A DNA stretch of 64,000 nucleotides from Vibrio sp. 99-70-13A1 (GCF_013114625.1 NZ_VTXD01000023.1:1-64000), one strand, 5' to 3'; shown: positions 20,485 through 30,055, counted from the stretch's first letter. Numbers and translations: made by a program. The notes: a model not told the origin generated them from the letters alone.

Positions 20485-21144
20485 TTGCAAAATAAACTAA
20501 TCGTAAAAAAATTAGGTCGCCAGGATTACGAACCTGTATGGAAAGCCATGCATAAGTTCACTGACGAGCGCACAGCAGAAGATGTAGACCAAGTTTGGTT
20601 GGTCGAGCATAACCCTGTATTTACTCAAGGACAGGCAGGAAAAGCTGAACACGTATTGAACGCCGGAGATATCCCTGTAATTCAAAGTGATCGGGGAGGA
20701 CAAGTGACATACCACGGTCCTGGTCAGCTTGTTGCTTACTTCCTAATCAACATCCGCCGAAAAAAAATAGGAGTGAGAGATCTCGTTACACATATTGAGA
20801 ACCTCGTAATCAACACTCTGAAAGCATACAATATCGAATCTGCCGCACGACCAGATGCCCCAGGGGTGTATGTCGACGGTAAGAAAATTTGTTCTCTAGG
20901 TTTACGAATCCGTCGTGGCTGTTCATTTCATGGGCTAGCACTCAACGTTGATATGGATCTTTCTCCTTTCCTACGAATTAACCCATGCGGTTACCAAGGA
21001 ATGGAAATGATCCAAGTAAGCCAACTAGGTGGTCCAGAACGACTAGAATTAGTAGAACAACAACTCATACAAGAGCTTGTTACCTTATTAGGTTACGACC
21101 AAGTAGACATTCAAGCCACCAGCAACATTACAGCAGAAGCATAA
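20485..21144 (+). CDS. lipB: Octanoyl-[acyl carrier protein]-protein N-octanoyltransferase
   Basis: Transfers octanoate from ACP to lipoyl domains of 2-oxoacid dehydrogenases and the glycine cleavage H protein, the first step of lipoate synthesis. The motif [13 protein letters not shown] (70-82), K134 and catalytic C168 (INPCGYQGM) are present. It starts at TTG 20485 after GAGGA nine bases upstream. The length of 219 aa is normal. lipA, the next enzyme, follows after 4 bp. Confidence 0.96.
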   Translation: MQNKLIVKKLGRQDYEPVWKAMHKFTDERTAEDVDQVWLVEHNPVFTQGQAGKAEHVLNAGDIPVIQSDRGGQVTYHGPGQLVAYFLINIRRKKIGVRDLVTHIENLVINTLKAYNIESAARPDAPGVYVDGKKICSLGLRIRRGCSFHGLALNVDMDLSPFLRINPCGYQGMEMIQVSQLGGPERLELVEQQLIQELVTLLGYDQVDIQATSNITAEA

Positions 21145-21148
21145 AATC

Positions 21149-22114
21149 ATGAGCAAACCAATCCAAATGGAAAAAGGCGTTAAATATCGTGACGCTGATA
21201 AAATGGCATTAATTCCCGTAAAGAATATGCCTGCTGAACAGAAAGAAGTTTTGCGTAAACCGGCTTGGATGAAGATCAAACTTCCTTCAGACAGTAAGCG
21301 TATTCAAGAAATCAAATCAGCAATGCGTGAAAACAACTTACACTCTGTTTGTGAAGAAGCTTCGTGCCCTAACCTTGCAGAATGTTTTAACCACGGAACG
21401 GCAACCTTCATGATTTTAGGTGCCATCTGTACACGTCGTTGCCCTTTCTGTGATGTTGCCCATGGTCGCCCTGTGACACCTGAAGCTGAAGAGCCTCAAA
21501 AGCTTGCGAAAACCATCAAAGACATGAAGTTAAAGTACGTTGTTATCACTTCTGTTGACCGCGATGACCTTCGTGACGGTGGAGCAAAACACTTCGCTGA
21601 CTGTAACCGTGAAATTCGTGAACAGAACCCAAACATTCGTATTGAAACTTTAGTACCAGATTTCCGTGGTCGTATGGACGTTGCTCTTGATCTACTAAAA
21701 GACAACCCGCCAGATGTATTTAACCATAACTTGGAAACTGCACCTCGCCTTTACCGTAAAGCTCGTCCAGGTGCGAACTATAAGTGGTCACTACAACTAC
21801 TTCAGAAGTTCAAAGAGCAGCACCCAAGCATCCCAACTAAATCTGGTGTAATGATGGGGCTAGGTGAAACAAAAGAAGAAATCATCCAAGTATTAAAAGA
21901 TTTACGTGAACATGGCGTAACTATGCTGACTCTTGGTCAGTACTTAGCACCAAGCCGTCACCACTTACCAGTAGAGCGCTACGTGCCGCCTTCTGAGTTT
22001 GATGAGTTGAAAGAAATTGCATTAGAGCTAGGCTTCACTCACGCGGCTTGTGGTCCATTTGTACGTTCTTCATATCACGCAGATCTACAAGCTCAAGGTA
22101 TGGAAATTAAGTAA
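21149..22114 (+). CDS. lipA: Lipoyl synthase
   Basis: Radical-SAM enzyme that inserts two sulfurs into protein-bound octanoate. The auxiliary cluster cysteines are C68, C73 and C79 ([12 protein letters not shown]), and the radical-SAM cysteines are C94, C98 and C101 (CTRRCPFC). The C-terminal RSSY motif, whose serine ligates the auxiliary cluster, is present (VRSSYHAD). The length of 321 aa equals E. coli. It forms an operon with lipB and is followed by a strong terminator. Confidence 0.97.
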   Translation: MSKPIQMEKGVKYRDADKMALIPVKNMPAEQKEVLRKPAWMKIKLPSDSKRIQEIKSAMRENNLHSVCEEASCPNLAECFNHGTATFMILGAICTRRCPFCDVAHGRPVTPEAEEPQKLAKTIKDMKLKYVVITSVDRDDLRDGGAKHFADCNREIREQNPNIRIETLVPDFRGRMDVALDLLKDNPPDVFNHNLETAPRLYRKARPGANYKWSLQLLQKFKEQHPSIPTKSGVMMGLGETKEEIIQVLKDLREHGVTMLTLGQYLAPSRHHLPVERYVPPSEFDELKEIALELGFTHAACGPFVRSSYHADLQAQGMEIK

Positions 22115-22186
22115 ACTCACTTTCCATCTATAGCTAGGGGCTTCTTTCTGAAGCTTCTATCCAGCCTAGCCCTAAATTAGTTATAT

Positions 22187-22228
22187 AAAAAGGCGCGGAC
22201 CATTATTTGGTCCGCGCCTTTTATTTTT
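22187..22228 (+). terminator. Strong Rho-independent terminator after lipA
   Basis: A GC-rich stem (22187-22201 with 22209-22222, core AGGCGCGGACC/GGTCCGCGCCT) is followed by TTTTATTTTT. It also faces the convergent transporter gene, whose transcript it could stop through the A-run on the other side. Confidence 0.9.
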
Positions 22229-22334
22229 CTTTTTATTAAGTTCAAGATTCAACACTGCTTTTAGGTGAATGACCTTGAAAGTATTTTCTACGCTAGAGGT
22301 TGGTCAATAATGAGTTAACCAATTCAATACCTGT

Positions 22335-23699
22335 TTAGCCAAATGAAGCCCAAATGACCGTTGCCACCAATACTGGGCAAACAAACTTCACATAGACAGG
22401 CCACACTTTGCCAAACCAACCTTGCTGAAATTCAGGGCAGCCTTGCTCCAATTCCATAATCTTTGAGTTTCGGTTCCAAATCCAGCCACCATACAAACAA
22501 AACATAAGCGCTGCCATTGGTTGTAAGTACTGGGTTGCAATCATCGCAACCAAACCAAACATCGCAGAGAAGTTGTAAACAATCACAATACTAAACAAAG
22601 CAATCGCTCCTCCTAATACCCAACTTGTAGACGCTCTCTTAGTATTAAAACGTTCGCTAACCAGAGCTACAGGGCACTCAAGCATAGAAATAGAAGAAGT
22701 TAATGCCGCAATCGTAAGCAGTAAAAAGAAAACAATAGAAAATATCTGCCCAAGAAGCCCTAGGCTATCAAACATTAGGGGTAATACAGTGAAGACTAGA
22801 GTATCTGAGCTCAGTAAAGAGCCATCTTCAGCATAGATTTGAACCCCTTTTTGCATTGCAACAAACATTGCAGGCATGACGACTAGACCAGCAATGAAAG
22901 CAACAGCGGTATCCAAAAGAGTGACATTCAGAGCCATCTTTGGCAGGTTTTCTTTTTTGCTTAAGTAAGATCCGTAAATCAACATTGAACAACCACCTAT
23001 CGTCAATGAGAAAAAGCCTTGCCCCATTGCCGCTAAGATTAATTTTTTGTCCCATACTTTTTCAAAATCAGGCACCAAATAATGCTTTAAACCTTCCATT
23101 GACCCTTGTTGAGTCATGATATAAATGAAGAGCAGTCCAAAAAGAACAAATAACGCAGGCATCAGACGAGTAGACCACTTTTCAATACCTTGTTTTACAC
23201 CGCCTTGCACAATTAAAACGGTTAAAACATAAAACGTAACCGTGCCAAATACGTTTCGCTCAACACTAAACCCTTTAAACCACTCTGCTATTTCTGAAAA
23301 GCCTACAAGATCAGCAATCGCTCCCAAAAGAAAGCAAATCAGCCATCCGCCGACGATGCTGTAAAACGCTAAGACTGCACTTGGCACACTTAATCCAACC
23401 CAGCCTACAAGTGCACCTGCTCTTTTTCCAAGTGGATGACTTGTTAATGAACGCATGCTGTCTACAGGATTAGCTTGCCCATGACGACCGATTGCCATTT
23501 CCACAACCAGCATGGGAAATGCCACGACAAAAATCATAAATAAATAAACTAGCAAAAACGCGCCACCGCCGTTGCTGGCAGCTTGTGTAGGAAACCCCCA
23601 TATGTTCCCTAAACCGACAGCCGCTCCGGCAGCCGCTAAAATAAAACCGAGGCGAGAGCTAAAATGCTCTCTTGTTGAGTGTGAAGTTTGTTGGTTCAT
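22335..23699 (-). CDS. Sodium-dependent transporter, NSS/SNF family
   Basis: Inner-membrane neurotransmitter:sodium symporter family protein, 454 aa, with about eleven to twelve membrane segments. The N-terminal signature GFILAAAGAAVGLGNIWGFP forms the Na+/substrate site of LeuT-like proteins. The substrate is probably an amino acid, but it cannot be told from sequence. It stands alone, convergent with lipA, with about 316 bp upstream before the yggN stop. Use of a sodium gradient fits a marine organism with the Nqr pump encoded in this same window. Confidence 0.88.
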   Translation of the reverse strand: MNQQTSHSTREHFSSRLGFILAAAGAAVGLGNIWGFPTQAASNGGGAFLLVYLFMIFVVAFPMLVVEMAIGRHGQANPVDSMRSLTSHPLGKRAGALVGWVGLSVPSAVLAFYSIVGGWLICFLLGAIADLVGFSEIAEWFKGFSVERNVFGTVTFYVLTVLIVQGGVKQGIEKWSTRLMPALFVLFGLLFIYIMTQQGSMEGLKHYLVPDFEKVWDKKLILAAMGQGFFSLTIGGCSMLIYGSYLSKKENLPKMALNVTLLDTAVAFIAGLVVMPAMFVAMQKGVQIYAEDGSLLSSDTLVFTVLPLMFDSLGLLGQIFSIVFFLLLTIAALTSSISMLECPVALVSERFNTKRASTSWVLGGAIALFSIVIVYNFSAMFGLVAMIATQYLQPMAALMFCLYGGWIWNRNSKIMELEQGCPEFQQGWFGKVWPVYVKFVCPVLVATVIWASFG

Positions 23700-24015
23700 A
23701 TAATCCGCAATTTATATCAGTGAACTAGCTTGGTAGTACAATACTGAAACACCCATAACTTCTCAATAGTTGATAACCACATAAACCTAATAAACTAATT
23801 TAAACAGGTTTATTTAACTAAATGATAACCATAAAGCAGATATACAAACTAACCAGAAGAGAAAAATAAACATTATAATTCACATAAAAGTATCTAATAC
23901 CTAGTTAAAGCTTCCATTCAGTCACTCTTAGAACTCTCTACCCACAAAAAAAGCACCATCAGGTGCTTTTAATTCTGCCTTTAAAAGGCTGGCATGTATA
24001 AAAACTCAAATGCAA
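23700..24015. other. Intergenic region between the NSS transporter and yggN
   Basis: About 316 bp, very AT-rich. It contains the terminator of the yggN-like gene (23947-23970) and must hold the promoter of the transporter on the minus strand. No credible ORF or RNA gene is seen. Confidence 0.6.
23947..23970 (-). terminator. Terminator of the yggN-like gene
   Basis: AAAAGCACC (23949-23957) and GGTGCTTTT (23962-23970) form a perfect stem around a four-base loop. On the minus strand it is followed by a run of T. It lies 46 bp past the stop at 24016. Confidence 0.85.
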
Positions 24016-24759
24016 TTAAATGGTGAACACTTGATAATCTTTTAAGTTAGGAATCGATTTATGTAGCTGCTGTTCTTGCTCTGCCATGTCATCTAAAGAG
24101 TCACAAAACTCTTCAGTTTCTTTTTCAACTTGTTTTGAATGTTCGGCAAATCGTTCTTCAACTTTCTGTTTAAGTTCAGCCATGTCTTCAGTTAACTGAG
24201 ACAAGTTAAGCCCACCTTCTTTCGACATTTTTTCTGACATCGCATTAAAGGCACTAGTAATAAATTCTTCATTAAAGATCTCCATGGCTTTATCAAGATC
24301 TTCAGACCAATTATTTGCCATCGAATCGAAGCTCTCCGCAGGAAGAACTAAATCCCCATCTTTATAATATCGAGCTTCAAGATCGGCAAAAAATGTTTCC
24401 ATTGATTGCTTAACATTATCGAATGCTTCTGGTGAGTCAAAACTCGCGGCAATATCATCAACCACATCATTCGCAAGTGTCAGGCCTTCACGAGCCATTG
24501 CCTTCGCTCGTGGTAAATATTCAGTCATACTTTCACGGTATTTTTCTACTGCGGCTTGTTGGTTATCATCAAGCTCAATTTTTTCACCATGGATAAATAG
24601 GTTGTTCTCAGCATCAAATACAGCAGTGTCACCATTGGTTTGGTGGATTTCAACTTGCTGTTCATCAATATGTATTTCATTCTTTAAATCAACATGGCAC
24701 TGAGCGGCTAAAGCTGGCTGGCTGAGTAAAGCCGATACGATCAATACAATTCTTTTCAT
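24016..24759 (-). CDS. yggN: YggN family protein (DUF2884)
   Basis: Predicted exported protein of unknown function. The signal peptide (1-18, cleavage after LAA or ALA) is followed by QCHVDLKNEIHID. The rest is acidic and largely helical, with heptad-like stretches (about 165-235) that could form coiled coil. The C-terminal LKDYQVFTI and the middle block SAFNAMSEKM resemble E. coli YggN. The length is 247 aa. A GAGAG ribosome-binding site precedes ATG 24759. Localisation to the periplasm is inferred from the signal peptide alone. Confidence 0.82.
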   Translation of the reverse strand: MKRIVLIVSALLSQPALAAQCHVDLKNEIHIDEQQVEIHQTNGDTAVFDAENNLFIHGEKIELDDNQQAAVEKYRESMTEYLPRAKAMAREGLTLANDVVDDIAASFDSPEAFDNVKQSMETFFADLEARYYKDGDLVLPAESFDSMANNWSEDLDKAMEIFNEEFITSAFNAMSEKMSKEGGLNLSQLTEDMAELKQKVEERFAEHSKQVEKETEEFCDSLDDMAEQEQQLHKSIPNLKDYQVFTI

Positions 24760-24880
24760 AACACACTCTCGTTTGGCAACATCTTAATCATACCTATTCT
24801 CTATATCTGAATGTCAGAGAAACGTTCACAGGCAATAGTCACCATTTCACTACTGTAATAGGACTTTCTCATATTCACCT

Positions 24881-25355
24881 TTAAAGGATGCGTAAAACCT
24901 CATAAATATATGAGGTGCCTGAAACATTAAATTCAGCCTCATCCCCCACTTGTTTTCCCATTAATGCCTGACCAAGAGGAGCATTAACGGTCAATATAGA
25001 GACATCATTCCCTTCCCACTTAACCGATAGACCACCCGCATTCGGACCAATAAAAAAATGCTTTTCATTGTCGTCTTCATCAACGACAACGAGATAACTC
25101 GTCATCGTGATAGATTCACTTTCACGAAACACTAATTCTCGGTAACTACGAATATCGTCTTCACATTCTTGAACTCGAATAGCTTGCCCATGAGCCAAAT
25201 AAGAAGCTTCCAAAGCCAAGGTGTCGTATTTATGCTCTGGTACGGTTTCTTTCATCAGTTGCAGCGTCAATGGCTCTCTGAGTCGCAGATAAGGCAACTT
25301 GTAAGCGCTGTTCAAGTTTGTTTAATATTATTTGTCGAAGATCGGATTTATTCAT
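24881..25355 (-). pseudogene. GreA/GreB-family transcription factor gene interrupted by a one-base frameshift
   Basis: The C-terminal part, open from about 25315 to the stop at 24881, holds the Gre FKBP-like domain (PLGQALMGKQVGDEAEF). The matching N-terminal coiled-coil half is in another frame: ATG 25355 reads MNKSDLRQIILNKLEQ, continues to AIDAATDE, then runs to a stop at 25230-25232 after 41 codons. Joining the frames at GATGAAAGAAACC (minus strand, around 25250-25252) by dropping one A restores AATDE-ETVPEHKYDTLALEASYLA, the expected junction of this family. So one extra A splits an otherwise intact gene of about 157 codons. It could be a genuine inactivating mutation or a sequencing/assembly error. 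No classic -1 slippery heptamer is present. The family relieves backtracked RNA polymerase; the cell's true greA and greB are not in this window. Confidence 0.78.
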
Positions 25356-25525
25356 ACTTTTGCTGGGCTTTTTTTAGGGGTTACAGAATAGAATTAGGTA
25401 CAATCAGGTGCAAGCATTATGGTTGGAACAATCGTAGATAAAGGCATTAACGTACACAGAAGTGTTCAGTTCTCTGAATATTTCACGCGAATACTTATCT
25501 TGGTAGCAAATCAATAGGAATAAAA

Positions 25526-27442
25526 ATGATAGAGCAGACATTAAAACAAGTCTTTGGCTTTGATTCTCTTCGTTATGGGCAAAAACAGGTCATAGACAAT
25601 GTGCTTGAAGGCAACTCAACTGCGGCTATCTTTCCTACTGGTTCAGGGAAATCTCTTTGCTATCAATTGCCAGCCCTAGAATTGCCTCATTTAACTTTGG
25701 TGATCTCTCCCCTACTGGCTTTGATGAAAGATCAGTTGGCTTTTCTGCACAGTAAAGGCATCAATGCGGCTGCTATTGAATCTAGCCAAAATAGACAAAC
25801 GACTCAGCACGTAATGCAAGCTGTACGAAATGGTGAGACTAAAATCCTCATGATCTCTGTAGAGCGCCTTAAAAACGAACGGTTTCGTCAGTTTATATCT
25901 CAAGTTCCTATTTCATTATTGGTTGTTGATGAAGCTCACTGTATCTCTGAGTGGGGACATAACTTCCGACCTGATTATCTCAAACTGCCTCACTACCAGC
26001 GTCAGCTCAATATTTCCCAAGTATTATTATTAACGGCAACGGCTACCAGCTCTGTTATCGAAGATATGAAGTCTAAGTTTTCGATAGATGAAAAGAACGT
26101 TGTGGTTACGGGCTTTTACCGACCAAACTTAGACTTATCTATTCAACCCTGCACCGAACCAGTAAAGCTTGAAACCTTATGTGATGTTGTGAATAAAGCA
26201 GCTCAACTGCCAACCATTGTGTATGTCACTTTGCAGCAAACCGCTGAAGGGGTGGCGCAACAATTACGAAATGTAGGTATCAATGCCATTGCTTATCACG
26301 CAGGTTTGAAACCTGAAGTAAGGGACAGCATCCAGAAGCAATTTATGAATGATGACATTCATTGCATCGTTGCCACTATCGCATTTGGAATGGGGGTGGA
26401 TAAATCGAATATCCGCCGAGTTATTCACTTCGATTTACCAAAGTCGATAGAAAACTATTCTCAAGAAATCGGGCGAGCAGGAAGAGATGGCGAACGCTCT
26501 GAATGCATTCTACTTGCTAATAAAAATGGTCTCAGCACATTAGAAAACTTTGTCTATGGCGATACACCAGACAACATTGCGATACATTCTGTATTAGAAC
26601 AAATTTATCAACACGAGCAGCAATGGGAAACCATGTTGAACCAACTGTCTAGAGAAACCAACATTAGGCAGTTACCACTAAAAACTCTTTTAGTTTACCT
26701 TGAGTTAGCAGGTGTCATTGAGCCCAAATACAGTTTTTTTGCGGATTATCGATTTAAGTTCATTCGTTCTAAAGACCAAATCCTCAATAAATTCCATGGC
26801 GAACGCAGAGACTTTGTAGAAACGATATTTCAATGTTCCCCTCAAGCTCGGGTTTGGTGCCAAATTGACTTCGAGACTCTATGGAATCACTTTCAAGCAG
26901 ATCGACAACGAGTAATCGCCGCCATGGATTATTTCCATGAACAAGGCTGGATAGAACTTGAGAGTAAACAAATCACCGATGTCTACGCGGTGAAAAATAC
27001 AACGTTAGATATCCATACTCAATCAGAACAACTAACCGAGTTATTCAAAATAAAAGAAAACAATGAAGTTGAGCGATTAGCTCAAATGCTCAACTTCTTT
27101 GAAGCCGATACATGCTTAAGCTCACGACTGGCCAGTTACTTTGCCGATGATAAAGCGCCAACGCAATGTGGGCACTGCTCAGTTTGTCGTGGAGACATTG
27201 CTTCTTTGCCTGGACACCTTGTCGACCCTATTGATGAAGAAATAGCGCAACAATGGATAAGTGAGTTTTTAGCTAATGCGACACAGTTAATTACCGATGA
27301 AGCCATTGCACGTTTTCTTAGTGGAATCGCAACACCCTTATCAACCAAGATGAAAGCCAGTAAAATGATGGGATATGGAAAGCTAGAACAGTACCCTTTC
27401 AGCAAAACTTTACAGCTAGTCCAGCGTTTAGAAAGAATCTAA
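25526..27442 (+). CDS. RecQ-family ATP-dependent DNA helicase (non-canonical)
   Basis: Superfamily 2 helicase. Walker A is PTGSGKS (37-43), the DEAH box is at 135-138 (VVDEAHCISEWGHNFRPDY) and the C-terminal helicase motif is QEIGRAGRDG near residue 315. In standard RecQ the zinc-binding cysteines follow directly after the helicase core; here C530, C548, C551 and C554 (CGHCSVCRG) come some 150-200 residues later, after a segment that looks like a winged-helix region. No HRDC domain is evident. So it is a RecQ relative with a rearranged or different RQC region and probably not the main recQ. AGGAATAAAA precedes ATG 25526. It is convergent with dinB. Confidence 0.85.
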   Translation: MIEQTLKQVFGFDSLRYGQKQVIDNVLEGNSTAAIFPTGSGKSLCYQLPALELPHLTLVISPLLALMKDQLAFLHSKGINAAAIESSQNRQTTQHVMQAVRNGETKILMISVERLKNERFRQFISQVPISLLVVDEAHCISEWGHNFRPDYLKLPHYQRQLNISQVLLLTATATSSVIEDMKSKFSIDEKNVVVTGFYRPNLDLSIQPCTEPVKLETLCDVVNKAAQLPTIVYVTLQQTAEGVAQQLRNVGINAIAYHAGLKPEVRDSIQKQFMNDDIHCIVATIAFGMGVDKSNIRRVIHFDLPKSIENYSQEIGRAGRDGERSECILLANKNGLSTLENFVYGDTPDNIAIHSVLEQIYQHEQQWETMLNQLSRETNIRQLPLKTLLVYLELAGVIEPKYSFFADYRFKFIRSKDQILNKFHGERRDFVETIFQCSPQARVWCQIDFETLWNHFQADRQRVIAAMDYFHEQGWIELESKQITDVYAVKNTTLDIHTQSEQLTELFKIKENNEVERLAQMLNFFEADTCLSSRLASYFADDKAPTQCGHCSVCRGDIASLPGHLVDPIDEEIAQQWISEFLANATQLITDEAIARFLSGIATPLSTKMKASKMMGYGKLEQYPFSKTLQLVQRLERI

Positions 27443-27484
27443 TCGTCATAAGTACACCCATGAGAAGTGAACGCTTCTCATGGG

Positions 27485-28561
27485 TTAGAAAAAGCTAAGT
27501 TGCTTCATTTGCTCTTTGGGTTGCAACATAACATTTAACCCTAGTAAGCGAATCTCTCGCCCTTCTTGCCGCTTCAGTATCTCTTCAAGCAATTGTTTGA
27601 AGTGTTGTAAATCAAGGGAAGTTTGAATATGTTCAATCGTGGTTTGTTGGAAGTCTGCAAACTTTAACTTAACCCCCTGCTTGATGATCAACTTACTCGG
27701 GCTCGCCTTTTCCAGCCGGCGTTCTAATTCGGGGAAAAGCACCTCCTCGATCACTTTCCAGCATTCAGAATACGTTGAAATATTTTCGCTAAACGTTCTC
27801 TCAACACCAACTGACTTTCGTTCTCTTTCAATAACAATTTCTCTGTCATCAATTCCATGGCTTCGTTTCCATAATGATGCGCCTTGTCGACCAAACTTAA
27901 CGAGTAAATTGCGATAATCACTATGCTTAACGTCTTTACAGGTATAGAAACCAGCTTGATTTAGCTTCTCAATGCTGACCTTCCCGACTCCGGGTATCTT
28001 TTCTAACGGTAAGTCATCAATAACATTTTGAACTTCATGCGGGGGGATAACAAATTGCCCATTTGGCTTATTCATATCTGAAGCCACTTTCGCTAAAAAT
28101 TTAATAGGAGCCACACCTGCGGAAGCAGTAAGGTTCAGCTCATTCCAAATATCACGGCGAATAGCTTCCGCAATCAAAGTGGCAGAACCATGGCACATAG
28201 AAGAATCAGTCACATCAAGGTAAGCTTCATCTAACGACAGAGGTTCAATCAGTAAAGTATAGCGAGAGAATATCTCTCGTATTTTTTTTGATACTTCCTT
28301 ATAAACTTGCATTCTCCCCGGAACGACAAGTAAATGAGGGCAAAGTTGTAAGGCTTTTCCTGTCGGCATAGCGGAGCGAATACCAAACTTACGAGCTTCA
28401 TAATTACATGTGCTCAACACGCCACGTTGTTTTTCATGCCCACCAACAGCAAGAGGGCGATTTCGATATGAAGGGTTATCTCTCATTTCGACCGCTGCGT
28501 AAAAACAATCCATATCGACATGGATGATCTTCCTCACAACACTTAGTTCCATAACTGCCAC
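27485..28561 (-). CDS. dinB: DNA polymerase IV (Y family)
   Basis: Error-prone translesion polymerase. Catalytic acidic residues are D16 (HVDMDCFYA) and D111/E112 (SLDEAYLD); a steric-gate aromatic residue follows the first motif. A little-finger domain ends the protein, and the C-terminal QLSFF is a typical beta-clamp-binding motif. The length is about 350-358 aa. The true start may be ATG 28552 or GTG 28537 rather than ATG 28561: homologs begin close to VRKIIHVDMD, and a LexA box ends only 5 bp upstream of 28561. SOS control is inferred from that box. Confidence 0.95.
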   Translation of the reverse strand: MAVMELSVVRKIIHVDMDCFYAAVEMRDNPSYRNRPLAVGGHEKQRGVLSTCNYEARKFGIRSAMPTGKALQLCPHLLVVPGRMQVYKEVSKKIREIFSRYTLLIEPLSLDEAYLDVTDSSMCHGSATLIAEAIRRDIWNELNLTASAGVAPIKFLAKVASDMNKPNGQFVIPPHEVQNVIDDLPLEKIPGVGKVSIEKLNQAGFYTCKDVKHSDYRNLLVKFGRQGASLWKRSHGIDDREIVIERERKSVGVERTFSENISTYSECWKVIEEVLFPELERRLEKASPSKLIIKQGVKLKFADFQQTTIEHIQTSLDLQHFKQLLEEILKRQEGREIRLLGLNVMLQPKEQMKQLSFF

Positions 28562-28566
28562 TTACA

Positions 28567-28586
28567 AACTGTACAAATAAACAGTA
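28567..28586 (-). promoter_or_regulatory. LexA (SOS) box of dinB
   Basis: CTGT-N8-ACAG with an AT-rich spacer (CTGTACAAATAAACAG at 28569-28584) matches the gamma-proteobacterial LexA operator. It lies directly before dinB. Confidence 0.8.
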
Positions 28587-28652
28587 TACATCTAAAGAAA
28601 AAGAATGGAAATAACCTCGACTAGAGCCCAAAAAACTTTATCTTCTATAGAT

Positions 28653-28669
28653 ATATCAGTATCTGATAT
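28653..28669. promoter_or_regulatory. Palindrome upstream of the GGDEF gene (possible operator)
   Basis: ATATCAG-TAT-CTGATAT, perfect 7-bp arms, centred about 50 bp before the TTG start of the response-regulator gene at 28711. It could be a protein-binding site; it matches no consensus I recognise. Confidence 0.35.
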
Positions 28670-28710
28670 TATTATTAGATGAGTATTTGATCGATAAGTA
28701 GGGATAGCTT

Positions 28711-29925
28711 TTGAGTAACAAAATACTGGTCGTTGAAGATAGCCGAGCTTTTAGAAATTACCTCTATCAGCAACTTAGCAGTAACGGTTATGAAGTCGCA
28801 ATGGCAGAGTCAATTGAGGAAGCAAAATCAATTTTAGCGCATGACACGGATTTTCTATGTGCTGTACTCGATTATTGCCTCCCAGATGGGCAAGATGGTG
28901 AGATTATTGATTTAGTCCTTAGCCACAAACATAAAATCATCGTATTAACGGCAATGTTCAACGATGACGTTCGTGAAAGTGTGCTTGCCAAAGGGGTTTT
29001 AGATTATATTTTGAAAGATAGCATGGCTTCTGTTAGCTATTTACTGCCCCTCGTCAAACGAATTACCAATAATAAAAACCATAAAGCCTTAGTGGTTGAT
29101 GACTCTTCTGTTGTCCGCCGCTATGTTGTTCAACTTCTTGAACATCAGTACATACAAACCGTTCAGGCAGTTGATGGTGAAGAAGCTTTAAGCATTTTAC
29201 AAAACGACCCAGATATTACCTTTGTGGTGACTGATCACGATATGCCCAAGAAAGATGGCATCTCAATGATCCGAGATATACGTGTCCATCATGATCGCCA
29301 CCGACTCGCGATTCTTGGCCTTTCAGGCAGTGATGACCGTACTATGACGGCTCGATTCCTAAAAGCTGGCGCAAATGATTTCCTATATAAGCCTTTCAAC
29401 CAAGAAGAGTTTTTCTGTCGAATCCATCAGTTACTCGATATGAAAGAAGCCTCTAATGAACTATTTAGACTAGCGAATGAAGATTCACTAACCGGCTTAT
29501 GGAACCGTAGGTTCTTATTTAACCAAAGCTGTAAAGGATGTGACCACCGCAATGTTGCGATGATGGATATCGATTTCTTTAAAAAAGTTAACGATACCTA
29601 CGGGCATGATGGTGGAGACCGCGTCTTAGTTGAAGTCAGTAAAATTATTAAAGATTTTTTTAAAGATGAAGTCACCGTTCGATTTGGTGGTGAAGAGTTT
29701 TGCATCCAATCATGCAAACCGCTTGATGAATTCATTACCGTGTTAGAAGCGATGAGACAAGCAATTGAAAACGCTGAAATTAGCCATGGGGATACCATAA
29801 TCAAAGTCACGATAAGCATTGGTGTTACAGGCACAGAAGCGACGTTAAATGAACAGATAAAAGAAGCCGATGATAGGCTGTATGTCGCAAAAGGAAATGG
29901 TCGAAATCAAACCGTTAGCCAGTAA
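28711..29925 (+). CDS. Response regulator with two receiver domains and a GGDEF domain (diguanylate cyclase)
   Basis: The receiver 1 domain (about 1-118) has acidic pair E9/D10, phospho-acceptor D54 and K102. The receiver 2 domain (about 124-245) has D130/D131, D175 and K227. The GGDEF domain (about 255-402) has MDIDFFKKVNDTYGHDGGD and the active-site GGEEF (326-330). All catalytic residues for making c-di-GMP are present. The RxxD inhibitory site expected at 317-320 is absent (FKDE), so product inhibition through that site is unlikely. It starts at TTG 28711. No histidine kinase is adjacent, so it is an orphan response regulator. No membrane segment is seen; it should be cytoplasmic. Confidence 0.93.
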   Translation: MSNKILVVEDSRAFRNYLYQQLSSNGYEVAMAESIEEAKSILAHDTDFLCAVLDYCLPDGQDGEIIDLVLSHKHKIIVLTAMFNDDVRESVLAKGVLDYILKDSMASVSYLLPLVKRITNNKNHKALVVDDSSVVRRYVVQLLEHQYIQTVQAVDGEEALSILQNDPDITFVVTDHDMPKKDGISMIRDIRVHHDRHRLAILGLSGSDDRTMTARFLKAGANDFLYKPFNQEEFFCRIHQLLDMKEASNELFRLANEDSLTGLWNRRFLFNQSCKGCDHRNVAMMDIDFFKKVNDTYGHDGGDRVLVEVSKIIKDFFKDEVTVRFGGEEFCIQSCKPLDEFITVLEAMRQAIENAEISHGDTIIKVTISIGVTGTEATLNEQIKEADDRLYVAKGNGRNQTVSQ

Positions 29926-30024
29926 AAACTTACGGCATACAATTTTTGGTACTACTTATAAGGCAGTAAAAGCCAATCAGTGATGAAGGGCTCAATGCAC
30001 TTAAGGTTCATGCTATAAAAACAG

Positions 30025-30055
30025 AAAAGCTCAAGATAATACCTTGAGCTTTTTA
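30025..30055. terminator. Terminator between the GGDEF gene and nqrM
   Basis: AAAAGCTCAAG (30025-30035) pairs with CTTGAGCTTTT (30043-30053), with a T-rich tail on the plus strand and a TTTT tail on the minus strand. It can serve both convergent units. Confidence 0.83.
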
